Source: Streptococcus sp. HF-1907
Lineage (GTDB): Bacteria; Bacillota; Bacilli; Lactobacillales; Streptococcaceae
Reading direction: 5' to 3'
Assembly (NCBI RefSeq): GCF_015594605.1
Contig: NZ_JADNQT010000016.1
Span: 1-40,857 of the forward strand
Length of the DNA stretch: 40,857 nt
The notes under the pieces were generated by a model. It was not told the DNA's origin and searched no databases. It saw only the letters and a list, made by a program, of their open reading frames with translations. Positions 9,261 to 19,244 of this stretch are shown here, piece by piece. Within the stretch, counting starts at the first letter, position 1. Every line of letters begins with the position of its first letter. The position numbers and the translations under genes are program-made.

Positions 9261-9971
9261 TTACTCTGTCAGACGATTGATTAAACTGGATAAGGTAGCT
9301 GCTTCTTTCAGATGGTTTTGGTTCAGAGCAGTCGATAATCGCTGATTGATAAAATGAATCATTGGCTTCACATCAATTGACTGGTCTTGTTTAAAATTCG
9401 CTAAAACCATTTCCAGTAAGTCATCTGTCATCAAATCATCAAAATAACCTAACACTTTAAAATAAAAACGTGTTTGCGATTTTTCTGTCCCAATATAATG
9501 GCGGACTTTTTCAATATCTGATGCTGGCAACTCCATATCAAGCCCCAAATCAGAAATAAAAGTCTTAGCTAGAATTTTTAAAAGACTGTTTTCTATTGTA
9601 TCATATGACAAATTATTTTGAAAACTGAAGATTTCTACCATCTGTTTATTATTGTAGAGAGTTTCTAATTCTACCAATTGATTCTCAGCTAATGTTGGTT
9701 CTACTACAGCCTCTGATAGTTTTTCTTCACTAGCCTCTGGCTGAGTTGGGGTAGCTACTATATCTGTGACTTTCTGATGATTTTCAGAGATATCAATCTC
9801 TAATGACATAGCTGTCACAGCCGAAACAAACTTATCAATGGCTAGCTGAGTTTCTCCATTTTCAAAACGAGACAGCGTTGACTTTGAAATTTTGCTATCC
9901 TTGGCAACACGACTGAGGGTCAATCCGCGTTCTTCACGCAATTCTTTGAATAATTTTCCGTAATTTTCCAT
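9261..9971 (-). CDS. XRE-type transcriptional regulator, Rgg-like
   Basis: This is a 236-aa protein. An N-terminal helix-turn-helix spans about residues 6-60 (LFKELREERGLTLSRVAKDS then SKISKSTLSRFENGE). A short acidic hinge and a mostly alpha-helical C-terminal half follow, resembling the Rgg/GadR/MutR repeat domain but shorter than the usual ~285 aa. Rgg proteins often respond to small peptides; no short peptide gene is evident beside it. It probably controls itself and the following sugar transporter, with which it is collinear. Two copies of CGTTCCAT upstream (9991-9998 and 10054-10061) may be operator sites. Family placement is moderately sure; the ligand is unknown. Confidence 0.7.
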   Translation of the reverse strand: MENYGKLFKELREERGLTLSRVAKDSKISKSTLSRFENGETQLAIDKFVSAVTAMSLEIDISENHQKVTDIVATPTQPEASEEKLSEAVVEPTLAENQLVELETLYNNKQMVEIFSFQNNLSYDTIENSLLKILAKTFISDLGLDMELPASDIEKVRHYIGTEKSQTRFYFKVLGYFDDLMTDDLLEMVLANFKQDQSIDVKPMIHFINQRLSTALNQNHLKEAATLSSLINRLTE

Positions 9972-10074
9972 AAGACTATCTTACTATAAACGTTCCATTT
10001 TAACAACAGGATGGTTAACTATTTATTCTTTTAATCAAGTATTTTATCCTATCCGTTCCATGTTTTTAGGCGCA

Positions 10075-10105
10075 AAAAAGAAGCTAACCATACAGCAGCT
10101 TCTTT
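10075..10105 (-). terminator. guaB terminator
   Basis: Read leftward, AAGAAGCT, a loop of about 11 nt, then AGCTTCTTTTTT forms a hairpin with a U-run 12 nt after the guaB stop. Confidence 0.8.
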
Positions 10106-10117
10106 CATTGATAATTA

Positions 10118-11617
<1,500 letters not shown>

Positions 11618-11665
11618 TTATTGATTTACCAGCTATTCCGTAACCAGTAATTTTATATTGTTAAT

Positions 11666-11693
11666 ATCATATCACGCCAATTTCATTTGTCAA
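11666..11693 (-). promoter_or_regulatory. guaB: guaB promoter
   Basis: Leftward TTGACA at 11693-11688, a 16-bp spacer and TATGAT at 11671-11666 place the start near 11659 and give a leader of about 60 nt. Confidence 0.75.
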
Positions 11694-11793
11694 CTCATAT
11701 GGTTAATATAAAAAGGCTTTTCGGGGCTATATTCGTCTTTTCTGTAAAAATATCTTTAAAACGTTATTTTTCTGAAAATTCGTTCGCTTTAAC

Positions 11794-11823
11794 TAAAAAT
11801 CGAGTAACATCTGCTACTCGATT
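11794..11823 (-). terminator. trpS terminator
   Basis: Read leftward, AATCGAGTA, an 8-nt loop, then TACTCGATTTTT forms a perfect 9-bp stem with a U-run, 10 nt after the trpS stop. Confidence 0.85.
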
Positions 11824-11832
11824 GGTTTGATT

Positions 11833-12855
11833 TTAGAAATAATTAATTCCCATGGCTGATTTCACTTCTGAAAGAGTTTGTCCTGCTACTGCACGCGCTT
11901 TTTCACTACCTCTTTCAAGCATACGGAAAACTTCACCCATGTCCTTAGCATACTCCAAGCGGCGTTCACGGATTGGTGCCAACTCACGCTCCAAGATTTC
12001 AAGCAGGTAGCGTTTAGTTTTAACATCTCCAAGACCACCTTTTTGATAGTGTTCTTTCATCTCAACGATGGTTGCAGCGTCCTCTTCACAACCAAAAATA
12101 TCAAGGTAATGGAAAACCATATTGCCTTCAATTTGTCCTGGATCTTCGACACGGATGTGATTAGGGTCAGTGTACATGCTCATCACTTTTTTACGAACAG
12201 TATCTGCGTCGTCTGAAAGGTAAATACCGTTTCCTAGAGATTTAGACATTTTAGCATTGCCATCAAGACCTGGAAGGCGACCGGCTGCTTCGTTAACTGG
12301 GAAAATGCCTTCAGGTTCCACTAGAACATCTGTTTTATAGGTATGATTAAATGAACGTACAATCTCACGAGTTTGCTCAATCATTGGTTTTTGGTCATTT
12401 CCTACAGGCACAAAATTCGCCTTGAATGCTGTGATATCAGCAGCTTGAGAGACCGGATAAACCAAGAATCCTGACGGAATGGATTCCCCAAATCCTTTCT
12501 GAGCAATTTCAGTTTTAACTGTTGGGTTGCGTTCTAAACGAGCTACTGAAACTAAGTTCAAATAGTACATTGTCAATTCAGCTAGTTCAGGAATTTGACT
12601 TTGAATGAAAATCGTTACTTGCTCAGGGTCTAAGCCAACTGATAAATAATCCAAAGCGACGTTACCGATAGAATCCTTGATAATTTCAGATTCCTTAGCA
12701 TGGTCAGTTAGGGCTTGTTGGTCTGCCAAAAAGACAAACATATCATACTTATTTTCATTTTGCAAAAGTACACGATTCTTCAATGAGCCGACATAGTGAC
12801 CTAAGTGTAATCTTCCAGTAGGACGGTCTCCCGTCAAAATAATTGGTTTTGTCAT
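11833..12855 (-). CDS. trpS: Tryptophanyl-tRNA synthetase
   Basis: TrpRS charges tRNA-Trp. The protein is 340 aa when started at the ATG at 12855, which has AAAGGAG correctly placed. An in-frame upstream extension ([11 protein letters not shown]) reads through the terminator stem and RBS and is rejected. Class I motifs are HLGH at 17-20 and KMSKS at 202-206. Expression is governed by a T-box leader immediately upstream (12856-13117) that senses uncharged tRNA-Trp. Confidence 0.97.
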   Translation of the reverse strand: MTKPIILTGDRPTGRLHLGHYVGSLKNRVLLQNENKYDMFVFLADQQALTDHAKESEIIKDSIGNVALDYLSVGLDPEQVTIFIQSQIPELAELTMYYLNLVSVARLERNPTVKTEIAQKGFGESIPSGFLVYPVSQAADITAFKANFVPVGNDQKPMIEQTREIVRSFNHTYKTDVLVEPEGIFPVNEAAGRLPGLDGNAKMSKSLGNGIYLSDDADTVRKKVMSMYTDPNHIRVEDPGQIEGNMVFHYLDIFGCEEDAATIVEMKEHYQKGGLGDVKTKRYLLEILERELAPIRERRLEYAKDMGEVFRMLERGSEKARAVAGQTLSEVKSAMGINYF

Positions 12856-13117
12856 GATTTCTCCTTTAAATATAAAAAACTCACGCACAAAAGCACGTGA
12901 GGACGTTTCAAATTGATACGCGGTACCACCTCAGTTAGCAGACCTATAGTCTGCCATCTCTACTCCTTCTATCAAAGGAAGACACGATAAGGGGTGCCAC
13001 ACCTGAAGATTATTGCTTCTCTTCATTTCTTGACCAGTCCATTCATCCTAAAGTTATTACTGATTTGCAGCATCCATCAGCTCTCTAAAAATACTTTAAC
13101 ATTACTCTTCTGATTGT
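12856..13117 (-). promoter_or_regulatory. T-box riboswitch controlling trpS
   Basis: Read leftward, the leader contains the T-box core AACTGAGGTGGTACCGCG (complement of 12919-12936), whose GGTGG pairs with the tRNA acceptor end in the antiterminator. A terminator follows: CTCACGTGC, TTTT loop, GTGCGTGAG, then six Ts (complement of about 12877-12902). The Stem I region contains GAATGGACTGG. The TGG followed by A (complement of 13039-13041) is the likely specifier codon for tryptophan, matching the downstream gene. AGAGAGCTGATGG near the 5' side fits the usual Stem I start. Uncharged tRNA-Trp should favour the antiterminator. Confidence 0.92.
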
Positions 13118-13123
13118 AGTTTC

Positions 13124-13152
13124 ATTTTATGAAATTATGAGAACTTTGTCAA
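13124..13152 (-). promoter_or_regulatory. trpS promoter
   Basis: Leftward TTGACA (complement of 13147-13152), exactly 17 bp spacer, TAAAAT (complement of 13124-13129). The predicted start near 13117 gives a T-box leader of about 260 nt. Confidence 0.8.
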
Positions 13153-13179
13153 GACAACAACAACAATTGGAAAAGAGGC

Positions 13180-13208
13180 TTGACCTCCATTTTAGTTTTT
13201 GCCATAAT
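13180..13208 (+). promoter_or_regulatory. yitT promoter
   Basis: TTGACC at 13180-13185, 17-bp spacer, CATAAT at 13203-13208, about 32 nt before the ATG at 13241. Confidence 0.6.
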
Positions 13209-13240
13209 AGGAAAGTAAATTTATTTGGAGTAGTGTACAA

Positions 13241-14110
13241 ATGAAAAAGAGACTTATTGATTACAGCCTAGTAACCCTAGGCTCTTTTATTGCTGCTATA
13301 GGTTTTAATAGCCTATTTTTAGCCAATCACATCGCTTCAGGTGGTGTGGTTGGACTTGCAGTTAGTTTACAAAAATTATTTGGCTGGAACACAGGAAATT
13401 TCGTGATGATAGCCAATTTTCCCTTGCTTCTTGCCTGTTATATCTTTTTAGGTAAGGATATTTTCTTTAAGACCATCTATGGTTCTTGGATTTATTCCAT
13501 TTTTGTCAAATTAACCGAGCATATCCCAACACTCACCCATAATACACTGCTAGCAGCGGTCTTTGGAGGAGTGATTTGCGGTTTTGGTCTTGGCCTAGTT
13601 TTTTGGGGGAATTCTTCGACTGGAGGAACTGGTATTTTAACTCAAATCCTCCACAAATATTCTCCACTTCCTTTAGCCATTTCTATGACTATTATTGATG
13701 GCATTAGCGTTGCTATGGGATTTATCGCCTTTGATATTGAAACGGTTATGTATTCCATAATTGCACTGGTTATTATTAGTTACGTGGTTAATAGCATGCA
13801 AGTTGGTATCGCTTCTTCTCGGAATATTATGATTATTTCAACTAAAGCCACGGAGATCAAGCATTACATTGCCTCAGATGCCGATCGTGGTGTGACGGAA
13901 ATTCCAGTTAGTGGTGGTTTCACGGGAAACAAGCAAACAATGCTCATGACAACCGTCTCACGCCAAGAAGTGCCCAGTCTAGAAAAACATATTCAACAAA
14001 TCGATCCTATCGCCTTTATGATTGTGATGCCTGCAAGTCAAGTTATGGGACGAGGATTTAGCCTCACCAAACAGTACCAATTAGATGAAAACAGTATCCT
14101 TCCTATGTAG
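13241..14110 (+). CDS. yitT: YitT family membrane protein
   Basis: This integral membrane protein of 289 aa has five to six hydrophobic segments in its first ~200 residues. They include the conserved glycine-rich stretch GLGLVFWGNSSTGGTGILTQ typical of the YitT/DUF161 family. A cytoplasmic C-terminal DUF2179-type domain (about 205-285) follows, with the conserved RGVTEIPVSGGFTGN pattern. The function is not established; transport or metabolite sensing is speculated for the family. It has its own promoter and a strong terminator (14123-14151), so it is monocistronic. It is divergent from trpS. Confidence 0.85.
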   Translation: MKKRLIDYSLVTLGSFIAAIGFNSLFLANHIASGGVVGLAVSLQKLFGWNTGNFVMIANFPLLLACYIFLGKDIFFKTIYGSWIYSIFVKLTEHIPTLTHNTLLAAVFGGVICGFGLGLVFWGNSSTGGTGILTQILHKYSPLPLAISMTIIDGISVAMGFIAFDIETVMYSIIALVIISYVVNSMQVGIASSRNIMIISTKATEIKHYIASDADRGVTEIPVSGGFTGNKQTMLMTTVSRQEVPSLEKHIQQIDPIAFMIVMPASQVMGRGFSLTKQYQLDENSILPM

Positions 14111-14122
14111 CGTGCATCAACA

Positions 14123-14151
14123 CCCCTTTATATTGAAAAAAGGGGCTTTTT
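14123..14151 (+). terminator. yitT terminator
   Basis: CCCCTTT, a 9-nt loop, AAAGGGG then CTTTTTC directly after the yitT stop. Confidence 0.8.
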
Positions 14152-14192
14152 CATGTACAATGAAGTTTAGATAAATAAATTGAGGTGACAAT

Positions 14193-15812
14193 GTGTTAAC
14201 AGTTTCAGACGTCTCACTACGTTTTAGTGATCGTAAATTATTTGACGATGTCAACATTAATTTTACAGCAGGTAATACTTATGGACTTATCGGTGCTAAT
14301 GGCGCTGGTAAATCAACATTCTTGAAAATCTTAGCAGGAGACATTGAACCATCAACTGGTCATGTAGCTCTTGGACCAGATGAACGTCTATCAGTTCTTC
14401 GTCAAAATCACTTTGACTACGAAGAGGAGCGTGTGATTGACGTTGTTATCATGGGAAATGAAAAACTTTACAGCATCATGAAAGAAAAAGATGCTATTTA
14501 CATGAAAGAAGATTTTTCTGATGAAGACGGCGTCCGTGCTGCTGAACTTGAAGGAGAATTTGCAGAGCTGGGTGGTTGGGAGGCTGAAAGTGAAGCTTCG
14601 CAGTTACTCCAAAACTTGAACATTCCTGAAGATCTCCACTATCAAAATATGAGCGAACTTGCTAACGGTGACAAGGTGAAAGTCCTTCTTGCTAAAGCCC
14701 TTTTTGGTAAGCCAGATGTACTTCTTCTTGACGAACCAACCAACGGTCTTGATATTCAATCTATCTCTTGGTTAGAAGATTTCTTGATTGACTTTGAAAA
14801 TACTGTTATCGTCGTTTCCCATGACCGTCACTTCTTGAATAAAGTATGTACGCACATGGCTGACCTTGATTTCGGTAAAATCAAACTCTTCGTTGGTAAC
14901 TATGACTTCTGGAAAGAATCATCAGAATTGGCTGCACGTTTGCAAGCTGACCGCAACGCTAAAGCCGAAGAGAAAATTAAACAATTGCAAGAATTCGTTG
15001 CTCGTTTCTCTGCCAATGCCTCAAAATCTAAACAAGCCACATCTCGTAAGAAAATGCTTGATAAGATTGAGTTGGAAGAAATTGTTCCCTCAAGTCGTAA
15101 ATATCCATTCGTGAAATTTAACGCCGAACGTGAAATTGGAAATGACCTATTGACGGTCGAAAATCTTTCAGTTACAATCGACGGTGAAAAGATTCTAGAT
15201 AATATTAGCTTCATTCTTCGTCCAGGTGACAAGACTGCCTTTATCGGACAAAATGACATCCAGACAACCGCGCTTATCCGTTCCCTTATGGATGATATTG
15301 ACTACGAAGGCACTGTCAAATGGGGTGTCACAACCAGTCAATCTTATCTTCCAAAAGATAATTCTCGTGATTTTGCATCAGGTGAATCAATCCTTGAATG
15401 GCTTCGCCAATTTGCTTCTAAAGAAGAAGACGACAATACCTTTCTTCGTGGCTTCTTGGGTCGCATGCTTTTCTCAGGTGATGAGGTTAACAAGTCTGTC
15501 AACGTCTTGTCCGGGGGAGAAAAAGTACGCGTGATGTTATCAAAACTCATGCTTCTTAAATCTAATGTCCTTGTCCTTGATGATCCTACTAACCACTTGG
15601 ATTTGGAATCTATCTCAAGCCTAAATGATGGTCTCAAGGACTTCAAAGGATCAATTATCTTTGCCAGTCACGACCATGAATTTATTCAAACCCTAGCTAA
15701 CCACATCGTTGTTATTTCTAAGAATGGTGTTATCGACCGTATCGACGAAACCTACGATGAGTTCCTTGACAATGCTGAAGTTCAAGCTAAAGTTCAAGAA
15801 CTTTGGAAATAA
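14193..15812 (+). CDS. ABC-F family ATPase (YkpA/YbiT-like) with degenerate second site
   Basis: This is a soluble protein with two ATP-binding cassettes and no membrane domain, 539 aa; the ABC-F family acts on ribosomes. Cassette 1 has Walker A GANGAGKST (34-42) and LLLDEPTNGLD, but its signature is LANGDK (156-161) instead of LSGGQ. An inter-domain linker (about 240-305) is charged and helical. Cassette 2 has a normal signature LSGGEK (439-444), but its Walker A position reads GQNDIQTT (352-359), without the P-loop lysine, and its Walker B ends LDDPTN with Asp464 in place of the catalytic Glu. Only one composite ATP site appears intact. The start is GTG at 14193 after GAGGTGA. It could be a translation factor of the YkpA subgroup; antibiotic resistance is not implied. 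Confidence 0.88.
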   Translation: MLTVSDVSLRFSDRKLFDDVNINFTAGNTYGLIGANGAGKSTFLKILAGDIEPSTGHVALGPDERLSVLRQNHFDYEEERVIDVVIMGNEKLYSIMKEKDAIYMKEDFSDEDGVRAAELEGEFAELGGWEAESEASQLLQNLNIPEDLHYQNMSELANGDKVKVLLAKALFGKPDVLLLDEPTNGLDIQSISWLEDFLIDFENTVIVVSHDRHFLNKVCTHMADLDFGKIKLFVGNYDFWKESSELAARLQADRNAKAEEKIKQLQEFVARFSANASKSKQATSRKKMLDKIELEEIVPSSRKYPFVKFNAEREIGNDLLTVENLSVTIDGEKILDNISFILRPGDKTAFIGQNDIQTTALIRSLMDDIDYEGTVKWGVTTSQSYLPKDNSRDFASGESILEWLRQFASKEEDDNTFLRGFLGRMLFSGDEVNKSVNVLSGGEKVRVMLSKLMLLKSNVLVLDDPTNHLDLESISSLNDGLKDFKGSIIFASHDHEFIQTLANHIVVISKNGVIDRIDETYDEFLDNAEVQAKVQELWK

Positions 15813-15841
15813 AACAGGGCTCTCAGCTCTACTAATAAACA

Positions 15842-15874
15842 AAAGAGGTTGGAAATCATATCCAGCCTCTTTTA
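15842..15874 (+). terminator. ABC-F gene terminator
   Basis: AAAGAGGtTGGA, a 7-nt loop, TCCAgCCTCTTTT: a strong hairpin with a T-run, between the ABC-F stop and the RBS of the next gene. Confidence 0.85.
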
Positions 15875-15896
15875 CCATAATCAAAAGGAGACTCAC

Positions 15897-18488
15897 ATGT
15901 CCTTCATAGAAAAACATCAACGCTCTCTTTATTACCTCCTTAGCTTTCTGATTCCGGTTATTATCACAGCTAGTGTACTAGCCAGCCAAAATATCTATTG
16001 GGGAAGTAAGACGACTATTTTGGCCAGTGATGGCTTCCACCAGTACGTCATTTTTGCCCAGACATTGCGCAATATTTTGCATGGTTCTGGTAGCCTTTTT
16101 TATACTTTCACTAGTGGGTTGGGACTTAATTTCTACGCCCTAATTAGCTACTACCTTGGCTCTTTTTTGTCACCTCTGACTTATTTTTTTGATTTGGGGT
16201 CAATGGCTGACGCTATCTATCTACTGACACTGATTAAGATTGGACTGATTGGTTTATCAACCTACGTTAGCCTGTCCAAATTATTTACTCGAATACATTC
16301 AAATTTTAGACTTATTTTGTCAGCTTCCTACGCCCTCATGAGTTTCAGCCTCAGCCAGATTGAAATCAATATGTGGCTGGATGTTTTCATTCTGATGCCT
16401 CTTATCATTTTAGGTGTCCATCAGCTCATCGAAAAACAACACCGAACACTCTACTATCTTACACTGACAATTCTCTTCATCCAAAATTACTACTTTGGAT
16501 TTATGACCGCCATCTTTGTTGCACTCTACGGTCTCGTGCAATTAAACAGACTTTCAACTGTAAAACTAGCCTTAAAAAGATACCTCGACTTTATTGTCGT
16601 TTCTTTACTAGCAACGCTATCTGCTAGTATCATGCTAATCCCTACTTATCTTGATTTAGCAACTCACGGCGAGAAGTTTACAAGCTTTACAACATTATTT
16701 ACAGATAATAGCTGGTGGTTAGATTTATTCGCTAAAAATCTTGTCGGCTCCTATGACACAACAAAATTTGGTGCTGTTCCTACAATCTATGTGGGAATTT
16801 TGCCACTCCTTCTAGCACTAAGTTTCTTTACAATTTCCAAACTCTCAAAAGGGCTTCGAATTAGCTACAGCCTGTTACTCCTATTCTTGATAGCCTCCTT
16901 TTATCTACAACCACTTGACCTGCTTTGGCAAGGAATGCACACCCCAAACATGTTTTTACATCGCTATTCTTGGGTATGGTCAACACTGATAATATTCCTA
17001 GCAGCTGAGAGCTTACAACACCTAGAGAACATCAACTGGAAAGTCTTTTTAGGACTCGGAGGTTTTCTAGGGATAGGATTTATTGCTGTCGCTTTAAACC
17101 AGAAACACTATGACTACATTTCAATAAGCCTTATTGCCATCAGCTTATCTTTCTTGATAGCTTATTTAGTTCTTTTTATCAGTCACCAGCAAAAGCAGTT
17201 CCCTAAATACCTATTTCTAGCCTTTACAGTATTCTTTACACTGTTAGAATTATCTTTGAACACCTACTACCAAATTTCTGCCTTAGGAGAAGAGTGGGTC
17301 TTTCCATCAAGAGAAGGCTACAATCGTCAGTTAAATGACATTGACAAGCTTGTCAAGTATAGTAAAACTAAAGAGAACACTTTTTATCGAACCGAACAAC
17401 TTCATAGTCAAACCGGTAACGATAGCATGAAATTTAACTATAACGGCATTTCTCAATTTTCTTCTATCAGAAATCGCCTATCCAGCTCCACTCTTGACCG
17501 TCTAGGATTTAAATCTGTTGGAACCAACCTTAATCTCCGCTACCAAAATAACACTCTAATTACCGACAGCCTATTCGCTGTCAAATATAACCTCGATACT
17601 GAACCAATCACAAAGTTTGGATTCACTTTGCAAACAAGTTCGAGAACAACATATCTCTACCGTAATCGATTTGCCAGTCAGCTAGCAATACTGACACCGA
17701 CAACATTTAAAAACGCTACTTTTGACCGAAATACGCTAGATAACCAAACTAGATTACTAAATCAACTCTCTGGACTTCATGAAAGCTACTTTTCACGCCT
17801 ACCTGCCAGTATCCAGTCAGGACAACGAGTCTTCAATAACCAGCTGACACTCGCTAAAGACGCTAGTGGTGTCACAAACATTAGCTTCGCTGTAACCACT
17901 CCCACTGATAGCCAAGTCTATGTCAGCGTCCCAAATCTCTCCTTTTCAAATGACAATAGCGATACTGTGACTATTTCAGTTAACGGTAACTCAAAAACTT
18001 ACACCACAGATAATGCCTATTCTTTCTTTGACCTAGGTTACTTCAAAAAAAATCAGCAACTAACCGTAACCATGTCCTTCCCAGATAACAACCAAGTCAC
18101 TTTTTCATCACCCAACTTCTACGCTCTAGATATTGAGAGTTATCAGAAGGCCATGACAACCATCAATCAACGGTCAGTCACTGCCAAAAATAAATCTAAT
18201 CGTGTCAATATCCAATATACTAGTGACAAAAATACCTCACTTTTCCTTACCATTCCTTATGATAAAGGTTGGTCAGCTAAATTGAATGGGAAAAAAGTTA
18301 CTATAAGACAAGCTCAAAAAGGATTCATGGCTGTTGATGTTCCAAAAGGCAAAGGAATTGTTGTCCTAACTTTCACCCCTCAAGGCTTCTATCTTGGACT
18401 TATTCTAAGCATAACAGCCTGTGTAGCTTACTTTTTCTATAATCGTAGCCTTAGATCCTATCATTCAAAATCCCCCATTAAACCGTAA
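15897..18488 (+). CDS. YfhO family membrane protein
   Basis: This large polytopic protein of 863 aa is a GT-C-like glycosyltransferase fold family. YfhO of Bacillus is involved in sugar decoration of lipoteichoic acid. The first ~480 residues contain about 13 hydrophobic helices. The N-terminal periplasmic loop has the conserved SDGFHQYVIFAQTL stretch with an aspartate typical of GT-C active sites. The C-terminal ~380 residues form a soluble extracellular beta-rich domain that ends in one last helix and a basic tail. The ATG at 15897 is preferred because AAAAGGAG lies seven bases upstream; a start at 15849 would read through the preceding terminator. The substrate is not known from sequence. 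Confidence 0.88.
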   Translation: MSFIEKHQRSLYYLLSFLIPVIITASVLASQNIYWGSKTTILASDGFHQYVIFAQTLRNILHGSGSLFYTFTSGLGLNFYALISYYLGSFLSPLTYFFDLGSMADAIYLLTLIKIGLIGLSTYVSLSKLFTRIHSNFRLILSASYALMSFSLSQIEINMWLDVFILMPLIILGVHQLIEKQHRTLYYLTLTILFIQNYYFGFMTAIFVALYGLVQLNRLSTVKLALKRYLDFIVVSLLATLSASIMLIPTYLDLATHGEKFTSFTTLFTDNSWWLDLFAKNLVGSYDTTKFGAVPTIYVGILPLLLALSFFTISKLSKGLRISYSLLLLFLIASFYLQPLDLLWQGMHTPNMFLHRYSWVWSTLIIFLAAESLQHLENINWKVFLGLGGFLGIGFIAVALNQKHYDYISISLIAISLSFLIAYLVLFISHQQKQFPKYLFLAFTVFFTLLELSLNTYYQISALGEEWVFPSREGYNRQLNDIDKLVKYSKTKENTFYRTEQLHSQTGNDSMKFNYNGISQFSSIRNRLSSSTLDRLGFKSVGTNLNLRYQNNTLITDSLFAVKYNLDTEPITKFGFTLQTSSRTTYLYRNRFASQLAILTPTTFKNATFDRNTLDNQTRLLNQLSGLHESYFSRLPASIQSGQRVFNNQLTLAKDASGVTNISFAVTTPTDSQVYVSVPNLSFSNDNSDTVTISVNGNSKTYTTDNAYSFFDLGYFKKNQQLTVTMSFPDNNQVTFSSPNFYALDIESYQKAMTTINQRSVTAKNKSNRVNIQYTSDKNTSLFLTIPYDKGWSAKLNGKKVTIRQAQKGFMAVDVPKGKGIVVLTFTPQGFYLGLILSITACVAYFFYNRSLRSYHSKSPIKP

Positions 18489-18493
18489 ATATA

Positions 18494-18540
18494 AAAACTG
18501 ATACTCCAGCAAAATCTAAAGCTGAAATATCAGTTTTTTT
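18494..18540 (+). terminator. yfhO-like gene terminator
   Basis: AAAACTGATA and TATCAGTTTTTTT form the outer stem, with an inner CAGC/GCTG stem. It starts a few bases after the stop codon. Confidence 0.8.
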
Positions 18541-18563
18541 GCAGTTTTTCGATAAATGGATAT

Positions 18564-18595
18564 AAAAAAATCCCAAGATAATAACTATCTTGGGA
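18564..18595 (-). terminator. tRNA-Glu/tRNA-Asn operon terminator
   Basis: Read leftward, TCCCAAGATA, a 5-nt loop, TATCTTGGGA then TTTTTTT: a perfect 10-bp stem just downstream of tRNA-Asn. Confidence 0.9.
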
Positions 18596-18607
18596 GGTGT
18601 CTTATCA

Positions 18608-18681
18608 CTCCGGCAGTAGGACTCGAACCTACGACATCATGATTAACAGTCATGCGCTACTACCAACTGAGCTATGCCGGA
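18608..18681 (-). tRNA. tRNA-Asn (GTT)
   Basis: This is a 74-nt cloverleaf on the minus strand. The acceptor stem is TCCGGCA/TGCCGGA with discriminator G. The D-arm is TAGCTCAGTTGGTAG, the anticodon loop reads CTGTTAA with GTT, and the T-arm is GTAGGTTCGAGTCCTAC. CCA is not encoded. It is the second gene of the tRNA-Glu/Asn unit. Confidence 0.95.
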
Positions 18682-18712
18682 TAACAAAAAATGCTATGCA
18701 TTTTTACTTACA

Positions 18713-18784
18713 TAGTCCGTACGGGATTCGAACCCGTGTTACCGCCGTGAAAAGGCGGTGTCTTAACCCCTTGACCAACGGACC
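18713..18784 (-). tRNA. tRNA-Glu (TTC)
   Basis: This is a 72-nt cloverleaf on the minus strand. The acceptor stem is GGTCCGT/ACGGACT with a G-T first pair and discriminator A. The anticodon loop contains TTC between CCGCC and GGCGG. The T-arm is ACGGGTTCGAATCCCGT. CCA is not encoded. It is transcribed with tRNA-Asn, 31 nt downstream. Confidence 0.95.
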
Positions 18785-18819
18785 TATGTTTTAAAGGGAG
18801 GCTCCTCAACACTCTTATT

Positions 18820-18847
18820 ATTATATCAGAAATACAAATTTTGTCTA
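18820..18847 (-). promoter_or_regulatory. Promoter of tRNA-Glu/tRNA-Asn
   Basis: Leftward TAGACA (complement of 18842-18847), 16-bp spacer, consensus TATAAT (complement of 18820-18825), about 35 nt upstream of tRNA-Glu. Apart from this and the tRNA-Arg promoter, the 310-nt gap between the divergent tRNAs (18785-19095) shows nothing recognisable. Confidence 0.7.
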
Positions 18848-19052
18848 CTTATTTTTTCACTTTTTATTTTAGCAAAAAATCAAATTCCCCTAGAAGGCAA
18901 GTCTCTCTCCGAAAATCGTAATTGACTAATAACCTACAGAAAATAAATGTTATAGAAATTATCGGTTGTACTAGACAGTCAAGTAGCTAGGGGATTTTAT
19001 CGAAAAACCAAGCACAGGAAGTCAATTGCTTCAGGGTATGATTTATTTTTAT

Positions 19053-19082
19053 TTGACAGGTAAACGTTATTTTTGATACAAT
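19053..19082 (+). promoter_or_regulatory. Promoter of tRNA-Arg
   Basis: TTGACA at 19053-19058, 18-bp spacer ending in TGA, TACAAT at 19077-19082: a near-consensus promoter about 14 nt before the mature tRNA. Confidence 0.75.
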
Positions 19083-19095
19083 TATTAGGTTAGTT

Positions 19096-19169
19096 GGTTC
19101 CATAGCTCAGCTGGATAGAGCATTCGCCTTCTAAGCGAACGGTCGCAGGTTCGAACCCTGCTGGAATCA
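19096..19169 (+). tRNA. tRNA-Arg (TCT)
   Basis: This is a 74-nt cloverleaf. The acceptor is GGTTCCA/TGGAATC with one G-T pair and discriminator A. The D-arm is TAGCTCAGCTGGATAGAGC, the anticodon loop CTTCTAA carries TCT (reads AGA), and the T-arm is GCAGGTTCGAACCCTGC. CCA is not encoded. It is single and rightward, 5 nt before a long inverted repeat. Confidence 0.95.
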
Positions 19170-19174
19170 TCGTT

Positions 19175-19228
19175 AACCAGTCTGAAAAGCACACCTTTAT
19201 AAATTCAGGTGTGCTTTTCAGACTGGTT
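19175..19228. repeat. Perfect 22-bp inverted repeat after tRNA-Arg
   Basis: The arms are 19175-19196 (starting AACCAGTCTG) and 19207-19228 (ending CAGACTGGTT). They are perfectly complementary over 22 bp around a 10-nt loop. It lies between tRNA-Arg (+) and the convergent rlmH (-) and could act as a bidirectional terminator. However, neither side carries the usual T-run, and the stem is much longer than other terminators here. Confidence 0.85.
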
Positions 19229-19244
19229 GTTCCATTTATGGAAT

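Noticed and set aside
12856..12888. N-terminal extension of TrpS
   Set aside because: The extra residues are encoded by the T-box terminator stem and the RBS; MTKPI at 12855 is the family start.
14193..15812. Antibiotic-resistance ABC-F protein
   Set aside because: The inter-domain linker and motif pattern fit the housekeeping YkpA/YbiT-type group, and nothing in the context suggests acquired resistance.
18597..18794. Small rightward open frame over the tRNA pair
   Set aside because: It is read through antisense tRNA-Asn and tRNA-Glu; the arginine/tyrosine-rich peptide is an artefact of the tRNA sequence.
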